Shown here one piece after another: positions 1-8,075 of a stretch of DNA of 56,653 nucleotides. Numbering within the stretch: position 1 is the first letter of the stretch; every line of letters begins with the position of its first letter. The DNA is from an uncultured Muribaculaceae bacterium (lineage in GTDB: Bacteria; Bacteroidota; Bacteroidia; Bacteroidales; Muribaculaceae): positions 1 through 56,653 of the forward strand of contig CAJUSZ010000016.1 in assembly GCA_910589425.1 (NCBI GenBank), written 5' to 3'. The notes beneath the pieces were generated by a model. That model saw only the letters and a list, made by a program, of their open reading frames with translations. It did no database searches and was not told the origin of the DNA. The position numbers and the translations under genes are program-made.

Positions 1-206
1 GAACTGTGCAACAATTCATTAAATTATTTTTTCAGGAAAAACTGACAAAGTCCCGCGGGAAATTTTTGTAGATAGGATTATGTCTGATACGGAGAATATC
101 GCCAAAAAGGCTCTTGATCCAGTGCAAAAAATGTTTTTCGGTGAGAATTTTTAAGTTTTTTTGAATTAAATTAGGTTTGAGGCGCTGGTGTGTTAAGTAA
201 ATTCAC
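1..206. other. upstream DNA, possible 3' end of an unidentified ORF
   Basis: No recognisable gene. On the plus strand a frame is open from 23 to the TAA at 152-154; from the ATG at 80 it would encode 24 residues ending in KMFFGENF. The frame is closed by a TAA at 20-22, so it is not simply the tail of a gene entering from the left. The amino acid content looks protein-like but I recognise nothing in it. It may be a decayed remnant or chance. Confidence 0.2.
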
Positions 207-214
207 TAACTTTG
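207..214 (+). promoter_or_regulatory. Bacteroidetes -7 box for the LRR gene
   Basis: TAACTTTG matches the TAnnTTTG consensus of the main Bacteroidetes sigma factor. It lies 82 bases before the ATG at 297. A good TTTG at the usual 19-21 base spacing is missing (nearest TTTG at 176-179 is 27 bases away), so the promoter is plausible but incomplete. Confidence 0.5.
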
Positions 215-296
215 TGGCATGGAGAATGGTTATGCCGGGCAGTTATGGCGCGGCGTTTAAATTCTATTAAATAATATTAACTCATTACAACTCACT

Positions 297-1634
297 ATGA
301 ATTACAAATTACTGTTTTTATCGCTATGCGTAACGTGTGGGTCTGCCCATGCTGTGGTTGTCGGTGGCGTGAATTATTCTCTTGATGAATCCGCGAAGAC
401 GGCTGAAGTGATCGCTCCAGATGCGTCTGTCCCATATACGGGAGATATTGTCATTCCAGAAGATATTTCAGATGGTTCTGTGGTCTATAAGGTTACTGCT
501 ATTGGCAGGCATGCGTTCGAGAATTCATCCATTACCTCTATTGAGTTGCCGGGAACTATTCTGAAGCTGGATCAGTATGCGTTTTCCGGATGCACGCTTG
601 AGGAGATCGTGGTTCCGGACAAGTGTATGGATATTTGTCTGGGTTGTTTCGACAACACTCCGAGTCTCAGACAGATCACGCTTGGCCGCCAGATCCTTTC
701 GATAGAAGGGAATGCTTTCCGCAATACGTCTTTGGAGAATGTCTATGTCAAGAATCCTACTCCTTTCTATATCGTAGACTCTGCGTTCCCGGCTGATGTC
801 GCATCCAATGCGTATCTTCATGTTCCTGAAAATTCGGTGAATTCCTACAAAACGGATTCATCATTTCCTTTGTGGAAAAAATTCAAGTCGACCACGTCTT
901 TGGATCTCAAGGTGATTGACGGTCTGTATTATAAGCTTGGTGATGACGGAATGGCCAAGGTCATGGCGGCATATCTGATAAAGAATAATGACGGGAGTCA
1001 GACAAGGTATGACGGGGAGATTGAAGTTCTGCCGACGGTATACCATTCAGGTCAGGAATATGTCGTTTCAGAATTAGAGATCCGGACATTCTATCAGAGT
1101 AAGCCTACTTCTGTGAAGCTTCCGGATACGCTCACAGGGATTCCGGATGAGACTTTCTGGAACAATACGCTGCTTGAGGAAGTGGTGATCCCGAATTCTG
1201 TAACTTCAGTCGGTGCGAATAATTTTGAATTCTGCACTTCTCTAAGGGGTGTTACGTTCGGTTCATCTGTCGTTGAGATAGGCAACAATTGTTTCACTAA
1301 CGTCGACGGTGTAACGGACATAACCGCGTTCGCGGTTGTACCTCCGTCGATCGGTGCGGCGACGTTTCCCTCTGATTTGAAACGTAACGCAGTTCTTCAT
1401 GTTCCCTCGGGTACTTCAGGAGACTATATGTCGGCTCCTCATTGGGATGGTTTCAAGGAATATGTGGAGATTGAGGCTGGTCCGGCTGTCGGCGTTGATT
1501 CAATTGATAGCATAGATGATTGTCCTGTGCGTTATTACGACATGCGCGGTGTCGAGATCCTGAATCCGGCCGCAGGAGATATTGTCCTTGTACGCAGGGG
1601 GATGAAAGTGTCGAAGGAGATCTTTGTCCGCTGA
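297..1634 (+). CDS. secreted BspA-like leucine-rich-repeat protein
   Basis: A 445-residue exported protein. Residues 1-19 form a signal peptide ending in AHA. The body has the repeating pattern of the LRR_5 (BspA/TpLRR) family in two blocks, about residues 55-165 and 255-360: units such as AIGRHAFENSSITSIELPG and SVGANNFEFCTSL. Each block ends with a degenerate unit containing P...LHVPxxS/GxxxxY. The last 35 residues (YYDMRGVEI...GIVLVRRG-type end with KVSKEIFVR) resemble the short C-terminal beta domain found on many secreted Bacteroidetes proteins, similar to type IX secretion tails. Family members are surface or adhesion proteins; the ligand is not predictable. The gene stands alone with its own putative promoter and a convergent neighbour. 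Confidence 0.85.
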   Translation: MNYKLLFLSLCVTCGSAHAVVVGGVNYSLDESAKTAEVIAPDASVPYTGDIVIPEDISDGSVVYKVTAIGRHAFENSSITSIELPGTILKLDQYAFSGCTLEEIVVPDKCMDICLGCFDNTPSLRQITLGRQILSIEGNAFRNTSLENVYVKNPTPFYIVDSAFPADVASNAYLHVPENSVNSYKTDSSFPLWKKFKSTTSLDLKVIDGLYYKLGDDGMAKVMAAYLIKNNDGSQTRYDGEIEVLPTVYHSGQEYVVSELEIRTFYQSKPTSVKLPDTLTGIPDETFWNNTLLEEVVIPNSVTSVGANNFEFCTSLRGVTFGSSVVEIGNNCFTNVDGVTDITAFAVVPPSIGAATFPSDLKRNAVLHVPSGTSGDYMSAPHWDGFKEYVEIEAGPAVGVDSIDSIDDCPVRYYDMRGVEILNPAAGDIVLVRRGMKVSKEIFVR

Positions 1635-1661
1635 CTTTAGAAAGTTTATATCAAAGAATAG

Positions 1662-1699
1662 GAAGGGCTGCGATGTGGGATCTCCATGTCGCAGCCTTC
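1662..1699. terminator. convergent hairpin between LRR gene and flavoprotein gene
   Basis: Inverted repeat GAAGGGCTGCGAT / GTCGCAGCCTTC separated by about 13 bases, with one wobble pair and one bulge. It lies between two convergent stop codons, so it can serve both strands. The T-tract is poor on the plus side. Confidence 0.5.
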
Positions 1700-1718
1700 G
1701 AGTTATTTGAACCATTGG

Positions 1719-2348
1719 TCAGCCTTCGGTATGGAAGCTTGTAAAGGAGCTTCTTTCCTGTTTGGGAATGCCTGCCCCGCTTTTTGCATGTGTTATGGCT
1801 TTTGTCAGGAATGCAATGTTTCTACCGAGATTCCGCATTGTCTGAAGGCCTTCAAGATCGGCTTCCACATCTTCTGCGGTGAAACCATGAACCTCATTCC
1901 AGTAGGTGCTTGATGCAATTGGCATGGCACTGATGGTGAAGTATTTGTTTATCTCATCTAAAGCCGATGTGGAGCCAGCGCGCCTTGAGGAGAGGATTGC
2001 CGCTCCGATTTTCATTGTTTTGTCGATTGTCCCTGAAGTGCTGTAGAAGAGTCTGTCGAGGAATGCGAGGAGCTGCCCGTTGCACCCGGCGTAATACACC
2101 GGACTGCCTACGATCATTCCGTCGGCTTCGGCAAATTTAGGAGCAGTTTCATTGACAATGTCGTTGAACACGCATTGTCCGTGTTCACGACAGAAGTTGC
2201 ATCCGATACATCCTCTTACGTCTTTGTTTCCTACGTTGACCCGTTCGATCGAGATGCCATTTTCGATAAGGGTGTGTTCCACTTCGCGTAGAGCGCGGTC
2301 GGTGCAGCCGTCAAGGTGTGGGCTGCCGTTTATTACAAGTATTTTCAT
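1719..2348 (-). CDS. NAD(P)H-dependent FMN reductase-like flavoprotein with cysteine cluster
   Basis: A 209-residue flavodoxin-fold protein. It opens with KILVINGSPH, the FMN phosphate-binding loop of the NADPH-dependent FMN reductase/iron-sulfur flavoprotein group, followed by GMIVGSPVYY at mid-protein. Residues C47, C50, C53 and C59 form CX2CX2CX5C, which fits the compact cluster motif of Isf-type iron-sulfur flavoproteins, so it may bind a 4Fe-4S cluster as well as FMN. Substrate unknown. The ATG at 2348 is chosen over the TTG at 2363 because the family begins at MKILVINGSP. It follows the YjbR gene after 28 bases and is probably cotranscribed with it. Confidence 0.85.
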   Translation of the reverse strand: MKILVINGSPHLDGCTDRALREVEHTLIENGISIERVNVGNKDVRGCIGCNFCREHGQCVFNDIVNETAPKFAEADGMIVGSPVYYAGCNGQLLAFLDRLFYSTSGTIDKTMKIGAAILSSRRAGSTSALDEINKYFTISAMPIASSTYWNEVHGFTAEDVEADLEGLQTMRNLGRNIAFLTKAITHAKSGAGIPKQERSSFTSFHTEG

Positions 2349-2376
2349 TCTATATTTTTTCAATTTAGTAAAATGA

Positions 2377-2733
2377 TTATTTTTCCCGATTCCGTGAATA
2401 TTTTGTTTTGACTATATCGTATGATCGCCTTATCATTTCCAGTATTTCGCTATCCGGTATGTCTCCGCCGAAACGAAGTTCTATCCAATATCTGGCGTTC
2501 ATGGTTCTGTGTGCGGAACAGGACGACCGTGTTTCATGCAACCGGGCGATACGTTCGGGTTCTCCTTTTACAGTAACTCCGGTGAACCTGTCTATATCAA
2601 ACATGCAGAACATGTGGCCGCATATATAGAATACGAGAACTGAATCGAATTTCGGGGAAAACTTCCCGAATGGAGTTTTCTCGACAACTCTGTCAAGTGC
2701 CAGACAATATTCCCTCAGGTATTCTATGTCCAT
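2377..2733 (-). CDS. MmcQ/YjbR family DNA-binding-like protein
   Basis: A 118-residue protein of the MmcQ/YjbR (CyaY-like fold) family: MDIEYLREYCLAL near the start, then K-TPFGKFSPKF, a VLVFYICGHMFCMFDID strand region and ARYWIELRFGGDIPD. Members are small single-domain proteins of about 115-120 residues that resemble a double-wing DNA-binding fold; no function is firmly established. The ATG at 2733 is preferred. The longer frame begins at a GTG (2775) that sits inside the terminator of the upstream nifJ gene, so those codons are unlikely to be translated from this gene's own message. Confidence 0.8.
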   Translation of the reverse strand: MDIEYLREYCLALDRVVEKTPFGKFSPKFDSVLVFYICGHMFCMFDIDRFTGVTVKGEPERIARLHETRSSCSAHRTMNARYWIELRFGGDIPDSEILEMIRRSYDIVKTKYSRNREK

Positions 2734-2761
2734 AGCCTGTGTCGATTGTAAGTTGGAATCA

Positions 2762-2802
2762 GACAAAAGCCCCACAAACGGATTGTCGATGGGGCTTTTG
2801 TC
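2762..2802 (-). terminator. rho-independent terminator after nifJ
   Basis: Perfect 13-base inverted repeat, GACAAAAGCCCCA at 2762-2774 and its complement at 2790-2802, with a 15-base loop and T-rich ends. It begins about 30 bases past the nifJ stop on the minus strand. Confidence 0.85.
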
Positions 2803-2833
2803 ATGGTTGTATATCCTGGCAGGAATAGCCGCT

Positions 2834-5800
2834 TTATTCTTTGCGGAGTTTTTCCTCTTCCGGTGTCAGGATCGGATCCTCTCCCCATTGCTGGCGGGAA
2901 AGACGGATGTAATTGCTGTATCTCCAGCGGGCATTCGCCTCCGCTGCATCAAATAGTTCCTTGGCGACATCGGGGAACGCTTTCATCACTGAGGCGAAGC
3001 GTACCTCTCCTTTAAGAAAATCGGCAAATTTGCTCCAGTCCGGCTCTTTGGAGTCGAGGGTGAAAGGATTCTTACCCTCTTCTTCAAGCATCGGGTTATA
3101 TCTCCAAAGATGCCAGTATCCACATTCTACAGCGAGGCGTTCCTCTTCCTGACTGTGGCCCATGCCGGCTTTAAGACCGTGGTTGATACATGGAGAATAT
3201 GCGATGACGAGTGAAGGTCCATCGTATGCCTCCGCTTCACGCAGGGCTTTCAGCGTCTGGGCATTGTCCGCTCCCATGGCGACCTGAGCGACGTATACGT
3301 AGCCGTAGGTCGTGGCTATCATGCCGAGATCTTTTTTGCGGATTCTTTTTCCGGCAGCTGCAAATTTTGCAATCGCACCCAATGGAGTTGATTTGGAGGC
3401 CTGTCCTCCGGTATTGGAGTATACCTCAGTGTCAAGCACAAGTATGTTGACATTTTTTCCTGATGCGATCACGTGGTCGAGACCTCCGAATCCGATGTCG
3501 TAGCTTGCGCCGTCGCCTCCGATGATCCACTGGCTGCGCTTTGTGAAGAATCTGCCGAGAGCGATTATTTTTGATGCATATTCCGCTCCATCTTTGGCCG
3601 GCTTGTCCAGCATTTCAATTATCTTGTCTCCGAGTTCACGGCTTTTTGCCGCATTTTCCTGGTTTTCGAGCCATTCTTTGGCAATGGCAGAGAATCCGGC
3701 TGGAGCATCGGGCCGTTCAGCTGCCTCAGAAATGAGATCCACAAGACGTTCGCGCATTTTTTCATAGGCTATATGCATGCCGAGTCCGAATTCGCAGAAG
3801 TCTTCAAAAAGGGAATTGGCCCAAGCCGGACCGTGTCCGTTTTTGTCGGTACAATATGGGGTGGATGGCACTGAACCGGAATATATGGATGAGCATCCGG
3901 TTGCATTTGCCACTACCTGACGTTCGCCAAAGAGCTGGGTGATGAGTTTGAGATACGGAGTCTCGCCACATCCGGAACATGCACCTGAGAACTCGAAGAG
4001 GGGAGTGGCAAACTGACTGTTCTTGGCATTAAGGCTCACATCGACCAGATTCTGCTTTGAATTGACATTCGCTATGCAGTAATCCCAGTTTGCCTGCTGT
4101 CCGAGTTGGGATTCGATATGTTTCATCGAGAGGGCCTTCGCTCCCCGTTTGCCAGGGCAGACATCGGCACAGTTTCCGCAACCGAGGCAGTCGAGTACAT
4201 CAACTTGCTGGACGAATCTCATTCCTGTGAATTGCTTGCCTACAGCCGGTATGGAATGCTCTTCTCCGAAAGGAGCCTTTGCTATCTCGTTCTCGTCGAG
4301 CAGGAACGGTCTTATGGCGGCGTGGGGGCAGACAAACGCACATTTGTTACACTGGATGCAGTTTTCAGGATTCCATTCGGGAACGAAAGCTGCAACACCT
4401 CGCTTTTCGTAGGCGGCTGTACCGGGCATCCATGTCCCGTCTGCACGGTCGGCAAAAGTGCTTACAGGAAGAAGATCGCCATCCTGAGCATTGATGGGAT
4501 GAACCACGTTTGTGATGAATTCTGGCGCATCGGATGTTTTGGCCGGATCATCGGGCAGCGAGACCCACGCGGGATCGACATCAAGTTTGTGGTATTCGTT
4601 GCCTCTGTCGACTGCCGCGTAATTCATATCCACAATGTTCTGTCCTTTCTTTGCGTAGCTCTTGACGATGAACTTTTTCATCTGTTCAACAGCAAGATCT
4701 ACCGGAATCACTTCGGTGATCCGGAAGAATGCACTTTGAAGAATGGTGTTTGTGCGGTTTCCGAGTCCGATCTCCTGCGCTATCTTTGATGCGTTGATAT
4801 AGTAGAGTGTGATATTATTCTGGGCGAGATAGCGTTTCACCTTGTTCGGAAGATTCTTCGCAAGTTCCTCTCCTTCCCAAAGCGTGTTGAGAAGGAATGT
4901 ACCGCCTTTCTGCAGACCTCTTGTAACGTCATACATCTGAAGATAGGCCTGAACGTGGCATGCTACGAAATTCGGTGTGTTGACAAGATATGTGGACCGT
5001 ATCGGGTGGTCTCCGAAACGGAGGTGGGAGCATGTGAATCCTCCTGATTTTTTTGAATCGTAAGAGAAGTATGCCTGACAGTATTTATCGGTATTCTCTC
5101 CAATTATTTTTACGGAGTTTTTATTCGCACCGACGGTTCCATCCGCACCAAGACCGTAGAATTTTGCCGCAAACATGCCTTCGCCGCCCAAATGCATCTC
5201 CGGCATTACAGGCAAAGATTTGAATGTCAAGTCATCTACAATGCCGATTGTGAATCCGTTTTTGGGCTCAGGAAGCTCAAGGTTGTCAAAAACAGACAAT
5301 ATCTGGGCCGGGGTGGTGTCTTTTGAACTGAGACCATAGCGTCCTCCAACCACAACCGGTGCGTTCTCTCGGCCATAGAGTACATCTTTGACATCAAGAT
5401 ACAGCGGCTCTCCGTTGGCTCCGGGCTCCTTGGTGCGGTCGAGTACGGCTATTCTCTTCACTGATGCGGGTAGGGCAGACAGGAAATGTCTGGCAGAGAA
5501 GGGTCTATACAGATGTACGCTGACAAGACCGACTTTCTTGCCCTTTGTCCGCAGATAGTCGATTGTCTCCTTGATGGCTTCTGTTACCGAGCCCATTGCG
5601 ATTATGACGTTTTCAGCGTCGGGGTCGCCGTAATAGTCGAATAGTCCGTAGTTTCTGCCTGTAAGACGGTTGATCTCCTTTATATAGTTTTCCACGATCT
5701 CAGGGATCGCATCGTAATATCCGTTGGATGCTTCGCGATGCTGGAAGAAAACATCGGGATTCTCAGCCATTCCCCGTGCCACGGGGGCATCGGGATTCAG

Positions 5801-6427
5801 TCCCCGCTGGCGGAATTCCGCGAGAGCTTCCCGGTCGAGCAGCGGTTCGAGGTCTTCAGCGTCGAGACGCTCTATCTTCTGTATCTCGTGGGAAGTCCTG
5901 AATCCGTCAAAGAAATTGACAAACGGCACCCGACCTTTGATTGCCGACAGATGGGCCACAGCCGACAGGTCCATGACTTCCTGCACCGATCCTTCGCAAA
6001 GCATGGCGAATCCAGTCTGTCTGCACGACATCACATCCTGATGGTCTCCGAAGATGCTGAGTGCGTGGGAAGCGATCGTGCGGGCCGAGACATGGAATAC
6101 TCCCGGGAGAAGTTCGCCGGCGATCTTATACATGTTCGGTATCATGAGAAGCAATCCCTGGGATGCAGTGTAGGTGGTGGTCAGCGCGCCGGCCTGGAGT
6201 GATCCGTGTACGGCACCGGCGGCACCGGCCTCGCTTTGCATCTCCTGCACGAGGACTGTTTCGCCGAATATGTTTTTCCTGCCTGCGGCCGACCAGTCGT
6301 CGACGTATTCAGCCATTGTTGAGGAAGGCGTGATGGGGTAGATCGCGGCCACTTCCGTGAACATGTAGCTGATATGGGCGGCTGCCTGATTACCATCGCA
6401 GGTAATGAATTTTTTAGCTTTGTCCAT
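2834..6427 (-). CDS. nifJ: pyruvate:ferredoxin (flavodoxin) oxidoreductase
   Basis: A 1197-residue single-chain enzyme that oxidatively decarboxylates pyruvate to acetyl-CoA and CO2 and reduces ferredoxin or flavodoxin. All domains are present in order: N-terminal pyrimidine-binding domain (TEVAAIYPITPSSTMAEYVD near residue 25), transketolase-C-like domain, the gamma domain (about 415-600), a two-cluster ferredoxin domain with CIQCNKCAFVCP (about 694) and CLGCGNCADVCP (about 745), and the C-terminal thiamine-diphosphate domain with CSGCGETPYLKL (about 819), GDGASYDIGFGG (about 972) and VYSNTGGQASKSTP. Length and cysteines match oxygen-sensitive anaerobe enzymes. It is the central pyruvate-cleaving enzyme expected in a gut anaerobe. 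It stands alone with a terminator behind it; I could not identify a canonical promoter in the 197-base gap upstream. Confidence 0.97.
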   Translation of the reverse strand: MDKAKKFITCDGNQAAAHISYMFTEVAAIYPITPSSTMAEYVDDWSAAGRKNIFGETVLVQEMQSEAGAAGAVHGSLQAGALTTTYTASQGLLLMIPNMYKIAGELLPGVFHVSARTIASHALSIFGDHQDVMSCRQTGFAMLCEGSVQEVMDLSAVAHLSAIKGRVPFVNFFDGFRTSHEIQKIERLDAEDLEPLLDREALAEFRQRGLNPDAPVARGMAENPDVFFQHREASNGYYDAIPEIVENYIKEINRLTGRNYGLFDYYGDPDAENVIIAMGSVTEAIKETIDYLRTKGKKVGLVSVHLYRPFSARHFLSALPASVKRIAVLDRTKEPGANGEPLYLDVKDVLYGRENAPVVVGGRYGLSSKDTTPAQILSVFDNLELPEPKNGFTIGIVDDLTFKSLPVMPEMHLGGEGMFAAKFYGLGADGTVGANKNSVKIIGENTDKYCQAYFSYDSKKSGGFTCSHLRFGDHPIRSTYLVNTPNFVACHVQAYLQMYDVTRGLQKGGTFLLNTLWEGEELAKNLPNKVKRYLAQNNITLYYINASKIAQEIGLGNRTNTILQSAFFRITEVIPVDLAVEQMKKFIVKSYAKKGQNIVDMNYAAVDRGNEYHKLDVDPAWVSLPDDPAKTSDAPEFITNVVHPINAQDGDLLPVSTFADRADGTWMPGTAAYEKRGVAAFVPEWNPENCIQCNKCAFVCPHAAIRPFLLDENEIAKAPFGEEHSIPAVGKQFTGMRFVQQVDVLDCLGCGNCADVCPGKRGAKALSMKHIESQLGQQANWDYCIANVNSKQNLVDVSLNAKNSQFATPLFEFSGACSGCGETPYLKLITQLFGERQVVANATGCSSIYSGSVPSTPYCTDKNGHGPAWANSLFEDFCEFGLGMHIAYEKMRERLVDLISEAAERPDAPAGFSAIAKEWLENQENAAKSRELGDKIIEMLDKPAKDGAEYASKIIALGRFFTKRSQWIIGGDGASYDIGFGGLDHVIASGKNVNILVLDTEVYSNTGGQASKSTPLGAIAKFAAAGKRIRKKDLGMIATTYGYVYVAQVAMGADNAQTLKALREAEAYDGPSLVIAYSPCINHGLKAGMGHSQEEERLAVECGYWHLWRYNPMLEEEGKNPFTLDSKEPDWSKFADFLKGEVRFASVMKAFPDVAKELFDAAEANARWRYSNYIRLSRQQWGEDPILTPEEEKLRKE

Positions 6428-6500
6428 AGTTTTTAGTTTGTTTGAGTAAGATTGTTTTTTTACCTTTTGAACCTGTAGAAAATATCGGTTTCTGATTCTG

Positions 6501-6521
6501 AGCCTGTTTTAAAATCAGGCT
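6501..6521. promoter_or_regulatory. 21-base palindrome in the nifJ upstream region
   Basis: AGCCTG-TTTTAAAAT-CAGGCT: six-base arms extended by TTT/AAA inside, with one T-T mismatch. It lies 74 bases before the nifJ ATG and about 100 bases after the stop of the preceding helicase gene. Without a T-tract behind it on the minus strand it looks more like an operator or leader hairpin than a terminator. Function unproven. Confidence 0.35.
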
Positions 6522-6624
6522 GTGTCATCTCAAGGTTTAAAATACAAATTTCGTAAAAAATGTTTTCTCTTGCAAGAAAAAGGTGTTGTCGGTATTGCAA
6601 CCATGCCTCCCTAAGCGAGTCCGG

Positions 6625-7977
6625 TTATCTTACTAACTCGATTTTTCGTTTTACACCTTTTATTTTTTTAGAAGCTGTAGTCTCAACCGTGGTTTTCGCA
6701 AGTTCGCGTGGTATCGCTACGAGCGAATAGTGGTCGAATACATTTATTTTTCCTACCTGAGAGGATTCGAGCCCCCCTTCTTTGATGAGGAATCCGGCAA
6801 TGTCGCCACGAGATAGTTTCTCTTTCTTACCGGCCGATATGAAAAGCGTTGAGAAATACGCTCTCATGGATGGATGCCGGGCAGCGGACGCGTTATCGCA
6901 TGATAAGTCGATAGTGTCGTCAATTGAGATGAAAGGCTTAAGCGCCTCGTCGGGCCCGATCAGCATGTAGACATCTCCGTCTTCTTCTACACGGGCTGTG
7001 CGCCCGTTGCGATGGGTGAATGTTTCCACGGTGAGAGGTTGGTGGTAATGTATGATGCATTCGACCCCCTCTATATCAAGTCCGCGTGATGCAAGATCCG
7101 TGGCTACAAGGATTGGTCTGGAGCCGTTGTTGAACATGGCTATTGCTTTTTCCCTGTCCCGCTGGTCGAGCGCTCCGTGATAAAGGACGCAATCCACCTT
7201 GTTATCTCTCAGAAATCCGTCCACACGTTCGGCACTTTCGCGATGGTTGACAAAAACTATTGTTTTCGACGGGTTTATTCCATTGCCGCGTGTGGCATAC
7301 AGCAGATAAAGAAGCGAGTTGAGTTTGTCGCGCCCGTCGGAGTCGACCCTGTGTACTCTCATTCTTTGACGCAGCCGTGTGTTGTCTTGAAGAAAATTAA
7401 GACGGAGGGGATCCTCAAGATGCAGGAACTCAGGTAAGTCGGGAATGTCGGTTGCTGATGTCAGGATTGTCCGGCTTACATTTTTCAGGCGATTTATGAT
7501 TTTGCGCATCTCTTCCTCAAATCCCAGTTCGAGGGATTTGTCAAACTCGTCGAGGACGAGAATCCGGGTAGGAAGGAGATCCACATTTCCACGTCTGGCA
7601 TGGTCGAGCAATCTTCCGGGCGTGGCGACTATGATGTCGGGAGTAACCGACAATGTGTTCACTTCATCTTCCACATTGTGGCCACCATAAAGTGCGGTAA
7701 CTTTAAATCCCCGTGCGATTTCCCTGATAATGGATGCGATCTGGATCACAAGCTCCCGGGACGGAGCGATGACTACACATTGGATTCTCCCGGTGGATTC
7801 CTTGAGCATTTTAAGGACAGGAAGTGTGAACGCAAGCGTTTTTCCTGAGCCTGTGGGGGAAAGCAATATTATGTCTTTTTTCTCTGACGCAGCTTCCATC
7901 GTTTTGGTCTGCATCGGGTTTATAGTCTCTATTCCGAGCCTCTCTCTGACAAGTGGCAGAAACTCCTTTTCTCTCAT
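6625..7977 (-). CDS. DEAD-family (DEFD-box) ATP-dependent RNA helicase, DbpA-like tail
   Basis: A 450-residue helicase. Q-motif region INPMQ (20-24), motif I SPTGSGKT (40-47), Ia PSRELVIQ (72-79), motif II DEFD (143-146) in place of DEAD, motif III SAT (174-176), motif IV VFVNHRESAE, motif V ATDLASRGLDI (292-302), motif VI HRNGRTAR (322-329) instead of the usual HRIGRTGR. The C-terminal 80 residues (SRGDIAGFLIKEGGL...GKINVFDHYSLVAIPRE) resemble the DbpA/CsdA RNA-binding domain, which in DbpA recognises 23S rRNA helix 92. A role in ribosome assembly is therefore likely but inferred. Downstream is nifJ, upstream is recG. Confidence 0.9.
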   Translation of the reverse strand: MREKEFLPLVRERLGIETINPMQTKTMEAASEKKDIILLSPTGSGKTLAFTLPVLKMLKESTGRIQCVVIAPSRELVIQIASIIREIARGFKVTALYGGHNVEDEVNTLSVTPDIIVATPGRLLDHARRGNVDLLPTRILVLDEFDKSLELGFEEEMRKIINRLKNVSRTILTSATDIPDLPEFLHLEDPLRLNFLQDNTRLRQRMRVHRVDSDGRDKLNSLLYLLYATRGNGINPSKTIVFVNHRESAERVDGFLRDNKVDCVLYHGALDQRDREKAIAMFNNGSRPILVATDLASRGLDIEGVECIIHYHQPLTVETFTHRNGRTARVEEDGDVYMLIGPDEALKPFISIDDTIDLSCDNASAARHPSMRAYFSTLFISAGKKEKLSRGDIAGFLIKEGGLESSQVGKINVFDHYSLVAIPRELAKTTVETTASKKIKGVKRKIELVR

Positions 7978-8075
7978 TGATGATTGTTGGGTATGGTGTT
8001 TTGCTTTCTATATAACAATCTTATACCGGAATTTATTAGATATTCAATAAAAAAACATTTTGTTTTGGCGTCTGT

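Noticed and set aside
4106..4789. 227-codon plus-strand open frame inside nifJ
   Set aside because: Antisense shadow of the ferredoxin domain region; cysteine-rich composition reflects the opposite strand.
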